From: Sporomusa ovata DSM 2662
GTDB taxonomy: Bacteria; Bacillota; Negativicutes; Sporomusales; Sporomusaceae
Direction of reading: 5' to 3'
Length of the DNA: 64,000 bases
NCBI RefSeq assembly: GCF_000445445.1
Contig: NZ_ASXP01000003.1
Location: 558,001 to 622,000 of the forward strand
A model generated the notes under the pieces. The model was not told the DNA's origin and made no database searches. It worked only from the letters and a program-made list of their open reading frames with translations. Below are positions 6,078 through 14,634 of the stretch, piece after piece. Within the stretch, counting starts at the first letter, position 1, and each line of letters starts with the position of its first letter. Position numbers and translations under genes: made by a program.

Positions 6078-8832
6078 AGACCTGCTCCCTGCTTGTGCCA
6101 TTTTTGTTTTCTTTCAGCATTAGACCAAGTTCTTTACCATAATCTGCTTCTACAATCTGAATATTGCCCAGCCACCGCTCCAGGCGATGCCGCAGGGCTT
6201 TGTCCTGATCTTCTGCAAGGTCCATTACCTTTTGCCAGGCTGTGAGGTCATTAAAAGCTTTTCGCCCGGTATTATACGGCACCGATATCACCGACGAATT
6301 GATAATTTGTTCCTGAAAACTAGAAAAATCCTTTTTATCTTGCTTGAGCCATTTTTCTACTTTCTTAATAAAATCAGCCAATCTTGCGGTTGGAATAACA
6401 TCAACATTGCTTACTTCACGGAAAATTCGCTGAGCATCACGAAGTTTATCCGCACAATAACCATACTCAAGCGTTTCCAATGTATCATAATAATCCCGGA
6501 TATAAGAACTCTCTAACTCAGCTAATAAGCTGTATACCTGATTAATCAGTTTGTCTTTTTGACTAGCGTCTAATGTGAAAGTCTGTTGCAATGCTGTTTG
6601 CAATATAAACACGTTTTCTGGCAGCTTTACTCCCTTCTTACTTTGCTTTGGCTCATCCAGAATACTCCTAAACCCATTTTGACAAAATTGCTTCACATCA
6701 TCATTCGCTAACATAATCTTATTTGCCGCCATCAGTAAGCAAGCCAGTGTTACTTTTATCAGATCGTCATCATAGACACTTCTTTTAGAACTAAGTAATC
6801 CGGAACCCCATTTATATCTGTCCAGAAGAATGATAATGTTTGGTTTCACTAAGTCATCTGCCATACCGGCATGCACAAACCGCCTGAATACCCGTCCCAT
6901 CCGTTGCAGCAAACTATCTATCGGGCATAGCTCGGTATATAGTATATCGGCATCAATATTTAATGACGCCTCCACGATCTGAGTAGAAATAACCAGACAA
7001 CCACCCGCAGGTCGCTTTGGACTATTCGGCATTTTTTTATTAACAACAGTATCCTCAATATCCTTCTTATCATCAATGGTAAAACGCGAGTGTAATAAGA
7101 TAATATTGTCTTGATACAACTCAGCATCTGACAGTCTTCTTACGCATTGATAAAATGCCTGCGCGCGTTTTACAGTATTAAAAATTGCCAAAATCTTTTT
7201 ATCTTGCTTAAGCTCGTCCAGCAATCGCTGCGCCAGTTTATTTAAAACTTCTGTTTCTTTATGATCTTGCTGAGTTTCATAAAGATAGAAATCAATTTTA
7301 TGCAGCACAGTATCAATTACAGGCGCTAACTCGGTTATATCTTGTTCCAGCACGTTGACAACCTGCTGGTCTGATAAACTCATCCGGTTACTTATTGTCT
7401 TCTTTATAAACGGCGGCAGCGTCGCTGTCATTAACAGCACCCGCCCGCCTAAAGATGCCACACTTGTTAATAAATATGTGATGATGGCTGCCGCTTTCGG
7501 ATTATAGGCCTGTACTTCATCAATAATCAGCGCCGAATCCATTAATACTGCATATGTGCGTTCATAACCGGGGTAACGGAGTGCTGCCGGTGCGACCTGG
7601 TCGGCTGTCGCAATAATATACGGTTCGGCAAAATGCCTAGCCATCGCAACAAAACGTCCGATTTCTCCCTCACGCTGTTCCTCAGGTATTTTCTCACCCT
7701 GCTGCCGGTAATGGCTGCGCCTTTCAATTGCCGCATTGCCATGCAACAACGAAACATGTCCTTGAAAGTCAGCTCCTGCTTTACTTAATAATTTCTCAGT
7801 CCGGGTAAAAATGGAGTTAACTGCCGCTTGCATGGGCAAAAGAAAAAAGTTTTTGCGACCGGCTCCCCATAAGTAGGCAAATTCAGTTTTGCCTGCGCCG
7901 GTAGGCGCCAACAGAATCAAATTTGAATTCTGCAAAGCCTTGTTCCTATCAAAAAATTGTTTTTGCCATGGTTCCCGTCCGTTATCAAAGCACATTGTAG
8001 CCGCTAATGCCTCATAGCTAGGGAAACAAGCATACTCAATATCCTTTAACTGCAGATCCAGGTCACCACTCTCGACCTGGGAGGCAAAATGGTCACAGCG
8101 CATTAAATTACCGGTAATAAATACCCGGAATTGTTCCGTAGTCGCAGCAATTTCATTTTTCAACCGCTGCGGCAGCAAGGCTAACGTATATGGCGGCATA
8201 ACCAGGCCGGAGTCTAATAGACTATTGTGACAAAAGTATTGTAACAGCTTTTTGTTTAACTTTATTACATTAAAGTCTATATCATGTTTTTGAGCGATAT
8301 CCTGAAGCTGTTCCCGCAAATCTTGTAACCAATCCATCCATTCACCGGCGCGGGATAGTATCTCCTCCGCCTTGCTTTTGATATCGTCTATGCGGTTACC
8401 CATGATTAAATCAACATAATAGTCACGCCAATGATGAAATACAATTGCGGAAAGAACACTTTCCGGCTCCTTGACTTGCTTGGAAAATAATTGTTCATCT
8501 AATAGAAATAATGCCAATACATTGTGTGATAGTTCATTTTCATCACCTGCTGCATGTTGGCGGTTGGCAACAGCTTGCTGAAAGTTGGGATCAAGCTTGC
8601 CAATATCGTGCAGCAACGCGGCCATAATTAATGCGTGCCACCATTCGGCAGGGTCTCTATCCGATTTTAAGTGTTCAGCAGCCGTAACCACATCAGCAAT
8701 ATGCCGGAACAGGGAGGTAAACGCCCCGGAGAAAAAGGGGCAGTCGGTGAGCGGAGTGAGCATATCGGCGGACAGTCGCCAGTAACGGTGGAAGTGCTCA
8801 ATGATGTTCAGTCGGTGATTTATGTGTGTCAT
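6070..8832 (-). CDS. cas3: CRISPR-associated nuclease-helicase Cas3 (HD + DExD/H)
   Basis: A 920-residue fused Cas3. The N-terminal HD nuclease shows LFRHIADVV, the ALLHDIGK motif and later IVFHHW. The helicase follows with Walker A APTGAGKTEFAY, Walker B/motif II IIDEVQAYNP, motif III LMTATLP, motif V STQIVEASLNID and motif VI QRMGRVFRR. It degrades DNA bound by Cascade. All catalytic motifs look intact. The start at 8832 lacks a clear ribosome-binding site and overlaps the end of the short cas5, at the edge of an apparent deletion, so the original start may have been different. Confidence 0.95.
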   Translation of the reverse strand: MTHINHRLNIIEHFHRYWRLSADMLTPLTDCPFFSGAFTSLFRHIADVVTAAEHLKSDRDPAEWWHALIMAALLHDIGKLDPNFQQAVANRQHAAGDENELSHNVLALFLLDEQLFSKQVKEPESVLSAIVFHHWRDYYVDLIMGNRIDDIKSKAEEILSRAGEWMDWLQDLREQLQDIAQKHDIDFNVIKLNKKLLQYFCHNSLLDSGLVMPPYTLALLPQRLKNEIAATTEQFRVFITGNLMRCDHFASQVESGDLDLQLKDIEYACFPSYEALAATMCFDNGREPWQKQFFDRNKALQNSNLILLAPTGAGKTEFAYLWGAGRKNFFLLPMQAAVNSIFTRTEKLLSKAGADFQGHVSLLHGNAAIERRSHYRQQGEKIPEEQREGEIGRFVAMARHFAEPYIIATADQVAPAALRYPGYERTYAVLMDSALIIDEVQAYNPKAAAIITYLLTSVASLGGRVLLMTATLPPFIKKTISNRMSLSDQQVVNVLEQDITELAPVIDTVLHKIDFYLYETQQDHKETEVLNKLAQRLLDELKQDKKILAIFNTVKRAQAFYQCVRRLSDAELYQDNIILLHSRFTIDDKKDIEDTVVNKKMPNSPKRPAGGCLVISTQIVEASLNIDADILYTELCPIDSLLQRMGRVFRRFVHAGMADDLVKPNIIILLDRYKWGSGLLSSKRSVYDDDLIKVTLACLLMAANKIMLANDDVKQFCQNGFRSILDEPKQSKKGVKLPENVFILQTALQQTFTLDASQKDKLINQVYSLLAELESSYIRDYYDTLETLEYGYCADKLRDAQRIFREVSNVDVIPTARLADFIKKVEKWLKQDKKDFSSFQEQIINSSVISVPYNTGRKAFNDLTAWQKVMDLAEDQDKALRHRLERWLGNIQIVEADYGKELGLMLKENKNGTSREQVYE

Positions 8833-9154
8833 ACCGACAATATGCTGGACATGCTAGGGGAGCGGCTGCACCAGCCGGATAAATGGTTAAGTCATTTGTC
8901 TCTTGTTCTTTTTTGTGTAAATTCCGGTACCAGACATACTCCTGACTGATAACACCAAACTTACCACTAACAAATACGCCAAATTGTTTGCTAAGAAACT
9001 CGTCAATCCTTTCCTGTTCACCAATAATATTCATCATTAAGCCGATAACGGTTGAATAGGGTGGCAGAGGATACGACTGACGGTAACGCAGTTGCGTAAA
9101 GGGAATGCGGTAATGTGCAGTCTGCGCCTGCAAAGAGATACGCAGTACTTTCAT
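8798..9154 (-). pseudogene. cas5: Truncated Cas5 (N-terminal half only)
   Basis: The first ~95 residues are a good Cas5 RAMP fold: MKVLRISLQAQTAHYRIPFT, then YPLPPYSTVIGLMMNIIG and YVWYRNL. After ETNDLTI the frame runs into sequence directly upstream of cas3 and stops at 118 residues; the family is roughly 220-250. No other frame nearby carries the missing half, because 8800 onward is already cas3. This points to an internal deletion joining mid-cas5 to the cas3 start. The ATG at 9154 overlaps the cas7 stop (TGATG). Cas5 caps the crRNA 5' handle in Cascade, so interference may be lost. Confidence 0.85.
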
Positions 9155-10230
9155 CAATTGTTACCCTGTAAAAAAATAGTATCCACGGCCTGTGGCACAG
9201 CAAAGCCTTTTGCAGCCCCTTGATACCCTTCGCCTGTAGCTAAAATCCCATCGCACCAGGCTTGTTGAATATACGCGTTACTCAGCCCTGTCTCCATAGC
9301 CACTCTGTCAACCTGCCCATTTTGCAACCGCACAAAATCATTTAACACCGGAACTGGCATTGTTAAGCAGGCACAGGCAATAAATTGTGGCACTACTCCG
9401 TAATTTTCGGTATCCGAATGTAGCATCAGCCCATTTTTTAGCACAGTAAGTAATTGAGCCAACCGTTCTTTTCTCTGGATATCAGTAACTGCAAAAACGA
9501 TTTTCTTCAGTTCCTTCTTTTTTTCCATTCCGACAAAGCCAAATACATTTGCTTGTGTTTTCAAAACTTTCCAATCAAACTTTTCTATTTTTTCACAATT
9601 GACCAGCCTGCATTTCGTTACAACCTCAGCGTGACTCTCTACATCTTCCTGCTGTTCAAACCATTTTATAATCCGATTACCGGAATCCAAATCAGTCAAA
9701 ACATTTTCACTATACCCGAATCGGCATAGATCCACTGTAAAGGATATTTTATAATATCCATAATGCTCTTCTTTCTGGTGAGGATTCGGCTCACCCTTCT
9801 GTCCGGCTTCTTTGATACGCCTAACCATATCATGATTAGCGCCGAACGCCATCGATGACTGCCACCCTTCCAGAGCAATTGCCTTAGTCAGGCCGATCGA
9901 AGCCTTGCGGGTAACAACTGGGTTATCGGTGGTCATGAAGCCGAACAGATCCATTTCAGGATACATCACGATATTCGCCTCAGGAAAGGCAAACTGAATC
10001 ACATTTTTGGCAGTAGTAGTTGTCACTGGTGAGTCCTGCCAGCCATAACAATATTTGATGGTATTAAACAGATGGTGCCGCATAAATTCCCGGCTCATGT
10101 ACGGGAATACACCGTTTTCACGCGGCATTTTTTTTATCGACATGATATTACCACTTGTTTTTTCACCCCGGTTGAGTGACGCACTTTCAAATAGGATCGT
10201 AACTGTAATCCCTTTTATCTCCTGACTCAC
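9154..10230 (-). CDS. cas7: Cascade backbone subunit Cas7 (Cst2/DevR family)
   Basis: A 358-residue Cas7 of the Cst2/DevR type. The N-terminus KGITVTILFESASLNRGE and the following MSREFMRHHLFNTI are characteristic. Several copies would coat the spacer part of the crRNA in Cascade. It overlaps cas8 upstream (start 10230, cas8 stop 10227) and cas5 downstream by one base pair set (TGATG), showing a tightly coupled operon. Confidence 0.92.
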   Translation of the reverse strand: MSQEIKGITVTILFESASLNRGEKTSGNIMSIKKMPRENGVFPYMSREFMRHHLFNTIKYCYGWQDSPVTTTTAKNVIQFAFPEANIVMYPEMDLFGFMTTDNPVVTRKASIGLTKAIALEGWQSSMAFGANHDMVRRIKEAGQKGEPNPHQKEEHYGYYKISFTVDLCRFGYSENVLTDLDSGNRIIKWFEQQEDVESHAEVVTKCRLVNCEKIEKFDWKVLKTQANVFGFVGMEKKKELKKIVFAVTDIQRKERLAQLLTVLKNGLMLHSDTENYGVVPQFIACACLTMPVPVLNDFVRLQNGQVDRVAMETGLSNAYIQQAWCDGILATGEGYQGAAKGFAVPQAVDTIFLQGNN

Positions 10231-11642
10231 TTTACATTCCCCTTTTCTTCCGAAGTTTTGGGTTTATTAGGCAGTCCTGCAATAAAAGCGAACATTACAC
10301 TTTTAAATTCATTTATATTCTCCAGGTTTAGAGCTTGGCTGATTGTCTCAGGAACAGATTTTTTTTCGGCCACATATGCCCGTATTAAAAAATATTGGAT
10401 ATCCTGCCGCTGACCAAGTCGAACCATTTCCAACAAGCGTAACTTTGCACCTTGATCTGTCAGAAATTCAGGATAATCCCCAGATTTCAAATTCATCACC
10501 GCATCAATTTGCATCGTTTGACGCCTCCCCTTATTAATTTGGCAGTTAATTGCCTGGTATAAATGAATTAAATGTGCACACGGCTGGTATTCAGTCATCA
10601 CTTGTTCTGATTGCACCAGTAACCGAACCGACTGATAAATCGCACCAAGCAATCTTGCGTACTCACCCCGAGCCAGAAATAACAACAGTTCTTTATCTTC
10701 CTTACCATGCAGTTTTCGCAGCCAGCCAGCTACGGAAGGATGAAACAGCACTCCGGTAACCTCTACCGGCAAATATATTTCTTCCACACCTGTATTGCTA
10801 AACAACACCAGCGCCAGTCCTTGTCTCTGCCAGGCCCCCAATGTCTGTTTCATTTGTTCGGTACGATGCAAAAGCTTAATTAAAAAATGATTCTTATAAT
10901 AATACTTACTGTTAAAATCCTGTTGATTATCCATTATTCTGTTTAAATGCTCCATCTGTTGAAATGAATGAGCATTGATAAACATTCCTGCTTTATAACT
11001 AATATGAAAAAATAGCAAAATAGCCCGACAAGTCTTGCAAAAAACCAAGTCAGGAACCTTACCCCAAAATGCATTAGGGAAACTGCCAAGAGATGTACCC
11101 ATAAACTTGGATATGGTATTAGAAAAAAAGCTATCATAGTCCCGCCCCGAGAAGTCCGGTGAATATTTAGCTCCACAGAAACTACAATGGTATGTCATAT
11201 TGCCTTGCAGCACATGATCACAATTCAAAGAAAACCAATTGTTTAGAAACTCAATGCGAGAACCTTGAGTATTATGGGCAAACAAACCCGGGTAGAAAGT
11301 TTTATTGGAACCAAGCAGACTTTTACAAGTTTCTATAATAATCGTCTCAGCATCATGAGTGTCTATTCTCGCTGGTTTTGATTTTTCCACCCACCACCAA
11401 GCAAGCCGTTTTAAATTTGCTAGCGGTGATTCTGCCTCTGCACAGATATCAGCTGCCGGTTTTTCCTGTGGCGTACTGTAAATCGTTTCCACTACCTGCG
11501 GTGGCAACTGTATCGTCCCGTCTTTTTGATAAAAATGCCTTACCCTGTCTTCACCCAGGCCATACTCTAATACCTCCATAAAGCCCATTACACAGGCATT
11601 ATAGTACCAACCAGATGGATAAAGTACAACCCCGTCAGTCAT
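10227..11642 (-). CDS. Cascade large subunit Cas8b1 (Cst1, CXXC-CXXC type)
   Basis: A 471-residue large subunit of the Tneap/I-B type. It starts TDGVVLYPSGWYYNACVMGF and carries the paired zinc-type motifs CSFCG (about residue 153) and CKTC (about 206) that give the Cst1 family its CXXC-CXXC name. In the complex it recognises the PAM and recruits Cas3. It overlaps cas6 by 8 nt upstream and cas7 by 4 nt downstream. Confidence 0.88.
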   Translation of the reverse strand: MTDGVVLYPSGWYYNACVMGFMEVLEYGLGEDRVRHFYQKDGTIQLPPQVVETIYSTPQEKPAADICAEAESPLANLKRLAWWWVEKSKPARIDTHDAETIIIETCKSLLGSNKTFYPGLFAHNTQGSRIEFLNNWFSLNCDHVLQGNMTYHCSFCGAKYSPDFSGRDYDSFFSNTISKFMGTSLGSFPNAFWGKVPDLVFCKTCRAILLFFHISYKAGMFINAHSFQQMEHLNRIMDNQQDFNSKYYYKNHFLIKLLHRTEQMKQTLGAWQRQGLALVLFSNTGVEEIYLPVEVTGVLFHPSVAGWLRKLHGKEDKELLLFLARGEYARLLGAIYQSVRLLVQSEQVMTEYQPCAHLIHLYQAINCQINKGRRQTMQIDAVMNLKSGDYPEFLTDQGAKLRLLEMVRLGQRQDIQYFLIRAYVAEKKSVPETISQALNLENINEFKSVMFAFIAGLPNKPKTSEEKGNVK

Positions 11643-12375
11643 ACTGCTTGATCACCTCCGCCAGACCGAACCCCTGGCCAGTCCTGACACCAACCCCATA
11701 ATCATATAGAAATTGCAGGCTATCCGCCCCTCCTGCCAATACCAGACTGCCTCGAACAGTAGTCAGTTTACCGCCATAATGACTGCATACCCCCTTACTG
11801 AGCCGGGACTCAGGCAATACAACTACCGGACTATATTGCGCTGCAATATTCCAATAACTTTTCAGAAACCGGGCCTTTACAATAGCCTGACTATTAATGG
11901 ATTCTTCTACTTCAGCTAGATTCACCGGGTCGACATAGGCATCATTGCCGCTTGCTGCCTTACGCAGACAGGCATGTCCGCGAATGCTGAAAACACCTGC
12001 GGCCTTGCCCATAACAACCGGTTGGCACAAGTCAATGCCCCCAACATCCAACCCTAAAACCGTTTCCTGACCCTTTAATGCGATTGCCCCGTTACAAAAA
12101 CTGGTAAACCACATCATGTCCCCGGTAGATATGGTAACGGTCAGCGGCGGTACTACGTCCAGCATATCCTGGTGAGCCACCAGAATTCTTGCAAACGACA
12201 CATTAAAAACATAAGGGCTGTAACCGGGTTTTTCCTGTTGAAACCGGCTGAATAGCGAGGGAGATGGTTGCAGGATGGTCTTTATTAAAGAGATAAAGTA
12301 GTGACGAAAATCTAACGGTATAGTTAGTAACCTTTGCTTGTCATCCCTAGAGTACAGTAATAATTTAACACGCAT
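11635..12375 (-). CDS. cas6: crRNA-processing endoribonuclease Cas6
   Basis: Cas6, 246 residues, first gene of the cas operon. It has the RAMP-type fold start (MRVKLLLYSRDD) and the C-terminal glycine-rich loop GVRTGQGFGLAEVI. It would cut the repeat 8 nt from its 3' end to leave the ATTTAAAC handle. The ribosome-binding site is weak (GGATAAGCAAC). The 5' region (12376-12939) holds no gene but contains a candidate promoter and a degenerate mini-array. Confidence 0.93.
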   Translation of the reverse strand: MRVKLLLYSRDDKQRLLTIPLDFRHYFISLIKTILQPSPSLFSRFQQEKPGYSPYVFNVSFARILVAHQDMLDVVPPLTVTISTGDMMWFTSFCNGAIALKGQETVLGLDVGGIDLCQPVVMGKAAGVFSIRGHACLRKAASGNDAYVDPVNLAEVEESINSQAIVKARFLKSYWNIAAQYSPVVVLPESRLSKGVCSHYGGKLTTVRGSLVLAGGADSLQFLYDYGVGVRTGQGFGLAEVIKQYD

Positions 12376-12602
12376 GTTGCTTATCCAATTTGCACATTGG
12401 TTTTCACCTACTTTTTACCGATCTTTACCAGCAAAATAATTTTTAGAATGATTTTCCTAAAATTAAACATTCTTCAATTACCTACAATAACCTTCCTTTT
12501 TTTACAAAATATCTACAAATAAAATACCACCAACACGGCTCTACTCCTTTTTGAAATAAAGTGGCTACCGTATGACTTATTGTGCCCTCGCTGGTTTTTA
12601 AC

Positions 12603-12622
12603 ATCTAACTTTATATTAATGG
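12603..12622 (-). promoter_or_regulatory. Putative Cascade target in the cas promoter (with CCA PAM)
   Basis: On the minus strand CCA (12622-12620) is followed by TTAATATAAAGTTAGAT (12619-12603). This matches the first 17 nt of the degenerate mini-array spacer (TTAATCCAAAGCTAGAT) at 14 positions; mismatches are at 6, 7 and 12. Type I Cascade does not read every sixth base, so 6 and 12 are expected to be silent. The site begins 3 nt downstream of the proposed -10 box. Confidence 0.55.
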
Positions 12623-12625
12623 CAT

Positions 12626-12653
12626 AATATATTTGACCTTTCATATTTCACAA
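12626..12653 (-). promoter_or_regulatory. Candidate promoter of the cas operon
   Basis: TTGTGA (12653-12648) and TATATT (12631-12626) are separated by 16 nt on the minus strand, reading toward cas6. The -35 touches the weaker degenerate repeat at 12653-12681. It leaves a long untranslated leader of about 245 nt before cas6. Confidence 0.5.
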
Positions 12654-12741
12654 TTAGTATTCCTCTACGGACAATAATTACGCATACGTTCCTGATCTAG
12701 CTTTGGATTAAGTTTAAATTCCTCTCTGGGTGACTAGTAAC
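12653..12741 (-). ncRNA. Candidate CreR-like degenerate mini-CRISPR RNA
   Basis: Two degenerate copies of the array repeat flank a 30-nt spacer-like segment. The first (12741-12712) keeps the last 14 nt, AGAGGAATTTAAAC, including the Cas6 cut site and 5' handle. The second (12681-12653) is weaker but keeps TAGAGGAAT in register. The segment between them (minus strand, starting TTAATCCAAAGCTAGATC) would be the guide, and it partly matches a site with a CCA PAM at the cas promoter. Crippled repeat-spacer units that direct Cascade to repress cas genes (CreR) or a toxin gene (CreTA) are known in type I systems. Identity here is inference. Confidence 0.6.
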
Positions 12742-12775
12742 AGTATTCCCCAATTTAAGCAAAGAAATTATTGCC

Positions 12776-12804
12776 TGATTAGGAAACATAAGTAAAGTCT
12801 TCAA
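12776..12804 (-). promoter_or_regulatory. Candidate promoter of the mini-CRISPR RNA
   Basis: On the minus strand TTGAAG (12804-12799) and TAATCA (12781-12776) are 17 nt apart and point into the degenerate repeat about 35 nt downstream. The -35 lies inside a long hairpin. Confidence 0.35.
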
Positions 12805-12843
12805 CCCCTACCATTTCCGGTAGATGAGCTGGAGACTTTACTT
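12790..12843. repeat. Long two-part hairpin upstream of the cas locus
   Basis: The outer arms AAGTAAAGTC / GACTTTACTT (12790-12799, 12834-12843) enclose an inner CTACC / GGTAG stem. It lies between the spore-protein gene end (12940) and the mini-CRISPR. It lacks a clean T-run on the minus strand, so it may be a terminator, a mobile-element end or a structured RNA. Region 12844-12939 shows nothing recognisable. Confidence 0.6.
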
Positions 12844-12939
12844 CTTTCCGATGACCAAATTGTTCTAAGATTCCCTCGCATTAGTTCAGCCTAGCTTCAG
12901 ATGGGGTTAAACCTCAGCCTGGAAACACTAAGACTCACT

Positions 12940-13644
12940 TTATCCCTTAGGTTTATAAGGCAGCCCCTGCGGCGAGTGCAACATAACTTCACGGTCAGTC
13001 ATGACCTTAACAGTAATTCCCAGCACTACTGAGACATCGAACCGGCGAGTGCAATGGCATGGCTTATGCGGCTTACAATGAAGCTTGAATTTATGTTTTT
13101 TAAGCGTTTTATGTTTGTGATAACAGCCCTCATCATAGTCGCAATCACAATCACACTCATCATAATCATCATCACAGTAATCCTCATCCTGGCAATCGTC
13201 ATAATCATGATCTTTTTTCTTATGCCAGTAGGCGCGGGTATGTTCTTCAACATCATAATCAACAAATTCCACCACCACACTGGCATCGGCATCCATCCCC
13301 CGCCGCGCCCCTCTAATATCTGCATACGCGGTAAAGCGGATAGGCCACACCTCCACGGCATGCACCGGCTGGCGCGGCCTGCAGGCAACGTACAAAGCCT
13401 TTACCTCAAACTCGCCTCTGACAACCACTTTATTATGAATGACATCAACGTCGGTAATTCGCAGCTTTTTAACAAACACATCGACAATTTGTTCAATAGC
13501 TGGTTTGTGTTGTGGCACACGCACATGCACATCAATAGACTTCTGAACCCTTCTTTCACCAAGCACCTGCTGGACGATGATTGATTTTGGGCCATATCCT
13601 AACGTACATTTGCCTGCCATCTCCCATGGCTCGATATGTGTCAT
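12940..13644 (-). CDS. SPOCS-domain (DUF3794) spore protein with Asp/Cys/His-rich insert
   Basis: The first ~120 residues match the SPOCS/DUF3794 domain found in spore-coat and morphogenetic proteins: VQKSIDVHVRVPQHKPAIEQ, then ITDVDVIHNKVVVRGEFEVK and the VEFVDYDVEEHT ending. Residues about 142-200 are an extreme low-complexity segment rich in Asp, Cys, Tyr, then Lys and His (for example DYDDCQDEDYCDDDYDECDC). A last strand-rich part (RRFDVSVVLGITVKV) resembles the end of the domain, so the insert splits it. Metal binding or coat cross-linking is possible but not shown. The start ATG follows GGAGGG. Confidence 0.82.
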   Translation of the reverse strand: MTHIEPWEMAGKCTLGYGPKSIIVQQVLGERRVQKSIDVHVRVPQHKPAIEQIVDVFVKKLRITDVDVIHNKVVVRGEFEVKALYVACRPRQPVHAVEVWPIRFTAYADIRGARRGMDADASVVVEFVDYDVEEHTRAYWHKKKDHDYDDCQDEDYCDDDYDECDCDCDYDEGCYHKHKTLKKHKFKLHCKPHKPCHCTRRFDVSVVLGITVKVMTDREVMLHSPQGLPYKPKG

Positions 13645-13715
13645 AATAACCCTCCTTTCACACCCCTTATAATATATATATGCACAGGGGTGGAAGAAGG
13701 CGCTAGGCTATAGGT

Positions 13716-14618
13716 CTATATTGCGTTCCTTCTGGCCATTTGATAAACAGCCCGTACGCTATCCAACCGCATATCCTCAAAAAGCCCGCTGCTGGTACCA
13801 AAGATCAGCCCACTATTGTTACCGCCGGCAGTAATAATCTGCTTTACTGTTTGCTCAAGCTGCTGCAGACTACGCGGTTCTATCAATTCAGCAGGGTCTA
13901 AATTTCCCCACAGGCATAACTTGTGACCGTACTGTCTCTTTACCTCACCAATGTCCATCCCAGCTGACGACTCTATGCACTGTAGTCCGTCAAACCCGGC
14001 GGCAGCGATATCTTCAAGCACCATGGTGAGGTTGCCGTCAGAATGAAAAAACACGGGTAAGCCCAACTGATGGGCATAATCAGCTTGCACAGCCAGCGAA
14101 GGAAATATCATTTCCCGCAACAACGCAGGGCGAGCAATAACACCCTGATTATAGGCAATATCATCAGCCAGGAGAATACCATTTATGCCGCTATCGGCCA
14201 AACGCTCAATAAGCTCTTTATTCATGGTTTCGATAGTGGCAATAAACTCACAAAAATCCGGAGTACGGCGACCCAATTGCATCATTAACTGCTCAAAACC
14301 CAGTAGTTTACCAGCCCAGCCAATCGCGCCATCTATCACGGCAAAGGTAAATAAATCTGTTTTCACCCAGTTCGGCAAATCGCTAAATACAACATTCTTA
14401 CTACCGGGAATACTTTGTTTGCTATAGCCACAGTTTGGATGCAGACATACGGCATCAAACCCCATAGCATTTACAAACTCCAAACGATGACCAAACTGAA
14501 TCACTGTTTGCGTAAACATTGTTTGTACCAACTTATCGGTAATGACCAGCTCACCGCAAGGCATCTGATCGACAGGTAGTCGTTTGATAGCCCGCTCAAC
14601 CCTTATTCTATGTTCCAT
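13716..14618 (-). CDS. Uroporphyrinogen decarboxylase-family (methyltransferase-like) protein
   Basis: A 300-residue URO-D superfamily TIM barrel. Helpful motifs are ILLADDIAYNQG, the FFHSDGNLTMVLEDIAAAGF segment and LCLWGNLDPAELI, as in URO-D-like corrinoid methyltransferases (MtaA/CmuA type). True heme decarboxylases have a different N-terminal substrate motif, so a methyl transfer role is more likely, but the substrate is unknown. The start is the ATG at 14618 with GGAGG at 5 nt; the longer reading to 14690 has no site. It follows the HAD gene in the same direction. Confidence 0.75.
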   Translation of the reverse strand: MEHRIRVERAIKRLPVDQMPCGELVITDKLVQTMFTQTVIQFGHRLEFVNAMGFDAVCLHPNCGYSKQSIPGSKNVVFSDLPNWVKTDLFTFAVIDGAIGWAGKLLGFEQLMMQLGRRTPDFCEFIATIETMNKELIERLADSGINGILLADDIAYNQGVIARPALLREMIFPSLAVQADYAHQLGLPVFFHSDGNLTMVLEDIAAAGFDGLQCIESSAGMDIGEVKRQYGHKLCLWGNLDPAELIEPRSLQQLEQTVKQIITAGGNNSGLIFGTSSGLFEDMRLDSVRAVYQMARRNAI

Positions 14619-14634
14619 AATACCTCCAATATAG

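Noticed and set aside
8585..8949. Plus-strand ORFs over the cas3/cas5 junction; search for the missing Cas5 half
   Set aside because: They are antisense shadows of cas3. None of the three minus-strand frames near 8700-8900 restores Cas5 sequence, so a simple frameshift was ruled out in favour of a deletion.
13054..13584. Plus-strand ORF of 176 codons rich in Ile and Val
   Set aside because: It is the antisense reading of the Asp-rich segment in the SPOCS gene.
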